Assembly: GCA_046705285.1 (NCBI GenBank)
Contig: JBJKQK010000180.1
Location: 1-15,608 of the forward strand
Source: SCRD01 sp046705285
GTDB lineage: Bacteria; Acidobacteriota; Terriglobia; UBA7540
Direction: 5' to 3'
DNA length: 15,608 nt
The notes under the pieces are model-generated. The model saw only the letters and a program-made list of their open reading frames with translations, did no database searches and was not told the DNA's origin. The translations under genes were made by a program, and so were the position numbers. Below are positions 14,902 through 15,608 of this stretch, piece by piece (positions within the stretch are counted from its first letter, which is position 1; every line of letters starts with the position of its first letter).

Positions 14902-15608
14902 GCTTGGTTTTTGGTTCCTGTCTCGATTCGCCAACGCTTGGGGCCGCACTTGAGTGCTTGCCTCTGACGAAGTAAGTGGGAGAGCATGCCCCTAGTGGTA
15001 TGCACATCTCTCTCCGACGGTTCGCTTCAATTCTCTGGGCGGGCCCGAGAAGTCAGCAGCGTGTTGTCCCGTTCGCAACTTTCGATCGCCACCTGTCGGT
15101 CCCCCAGGCGCCATGGATCCTCTTTCCCGAGCTCCAGTTCACGTGTCCGCACCTTAGCTTCACAGGTCACTGCAGAAAGTCTCGTGCAAATCCCGTACAA
15201 AATACCCGAACCGCTCCGTAGTCGTTGTTTTCTCCCGTGGTGTGCAAAAAATCCTTCTTAACGATCAGCCCTTCGTTTGTTAATGATCCCCGCAAAGGAC
15301 GGGGCCCCACCGACAATCTGCTGCCACTTGGGCGTTGGCGATCAGATCCTGCCGCACGGTGACTTGGAATTGTACTCAACTTCCACCTGGAGACGCACAT
15401 CCCTGACGCAATCCCTTTAGGCGTGCGGAAGAGGTTTCTTGCTCCACAGGATGAAAATGGAGAGACGGCCGGGATGGGGCAGGCCGCCTGCACAGTGGCG
15501 GGACGGCTTGCCCCGACGGAGACGCGAAAGACTGGGCGAGCTGGAAAGCAAACCCTCTGGAAGACGGGCCCGACCCATGAGTTCAAACCCGCGTTTCCGT
15601 GATTGAAA
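14902..15608. other. Right-end stretch with no convincing gene
   Basis: About 700 bases hold open frames on both strands, the longest a 139-codon minus-strand frame (15167-15586), but none has a ribosome site, recognisable motif or coding-like codon use. A hairpin CCCCG-CAAAGGA-CGGGG lies at 15288-15304 without a T-run. I see no RNA gene, mobile element or repeat array here. Confidence 0.5.

Noticed and set aside
15150..15235. Minus-strand translation resembling part of a histidine kinase (a ERFGYFVRDLHETF stretch)
   Set aside because: It is only about 25 codons, ends at a stop at once, and the next kinase-like stretch is in another frame and in the wrong order.
15167..15586. 139-codon minus-strand open frame at the right end
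   Set aside because: Composition is unlike the real genes here, there is no ribosome site and no motif.

Overview
This 15.6 kb window looks like chromosomal DNA of a soil or sediment heterotroph, most likely an acidobacterium of the Bryobacter/Solibacter kind; a verrucomicrobial or planctomycetal origin is the main alternative. This is an inference from moderately high GC, long intergenic gaps, strong GGAGG ribosome sites, several exported enzymes starting with an RR-x-F signal, and a DUF1080 plus Gfo/Idh/MocA pair. No marker gene fixes the phylum.

Layout. The left edge holds the C-terminal end of an unrecognised protein (2-370, +) and a complete tRNA-Ser(GCU) (516-609, +). A leftward two-gene operon follows: a GH43-like five-bladed propeller hydrolase (2364-3362, -) overlaps by one base (TGATG) a sugar-porter MFS transporter (964-2364, -). 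Next is a DUF2461 protein (3514-4236, -). Going right, a lipoprotein with a 3-keto-disaccharide hydrolase (DUF1080) domain (4607-5587, +) and a secreted Gfo/Idh/MocA oxidoreductase (5640-7013, +) form an operon. The right half holds three leftward transcription units: a large exported GH31 enzyme with an extra N-terminal CBM9-like domain (7500-11066), a GntR/FCD-family regulator (11559-12371), and a 748-residue exported protein that looks like an uncharacterised TIM-barrel glycosidase (12535-14781). The last 0.7 kb has no convincing gene.

How it fits together. The right half reads as a small regulon. The perfect palindrome TGATATATCA occurs exactly once upstream of each of the three genes (11203-11212, 12430-12439, 14874-14883). 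In front of the 748-residue gene it lies on the -10 element of a good sigma-70-like promoter with a perfect TTGACA -35. The simplest model is that the GntR/FCD protein represses itself and the two exported hydrolases through this site and is released by a small sugar-acid or sugar metabolite. The left half (propeller hydrolase, transporter, 3-keto pair) lacks the palindrome and is probably controlled separately, though it is also glycan-related. The GH31 enzyme keeps both catalytic Asp residues but has lost the usual substrate-pocket loop, and the 748-residue protein fits no family I can name, so the target glycan is open and the system may be new.
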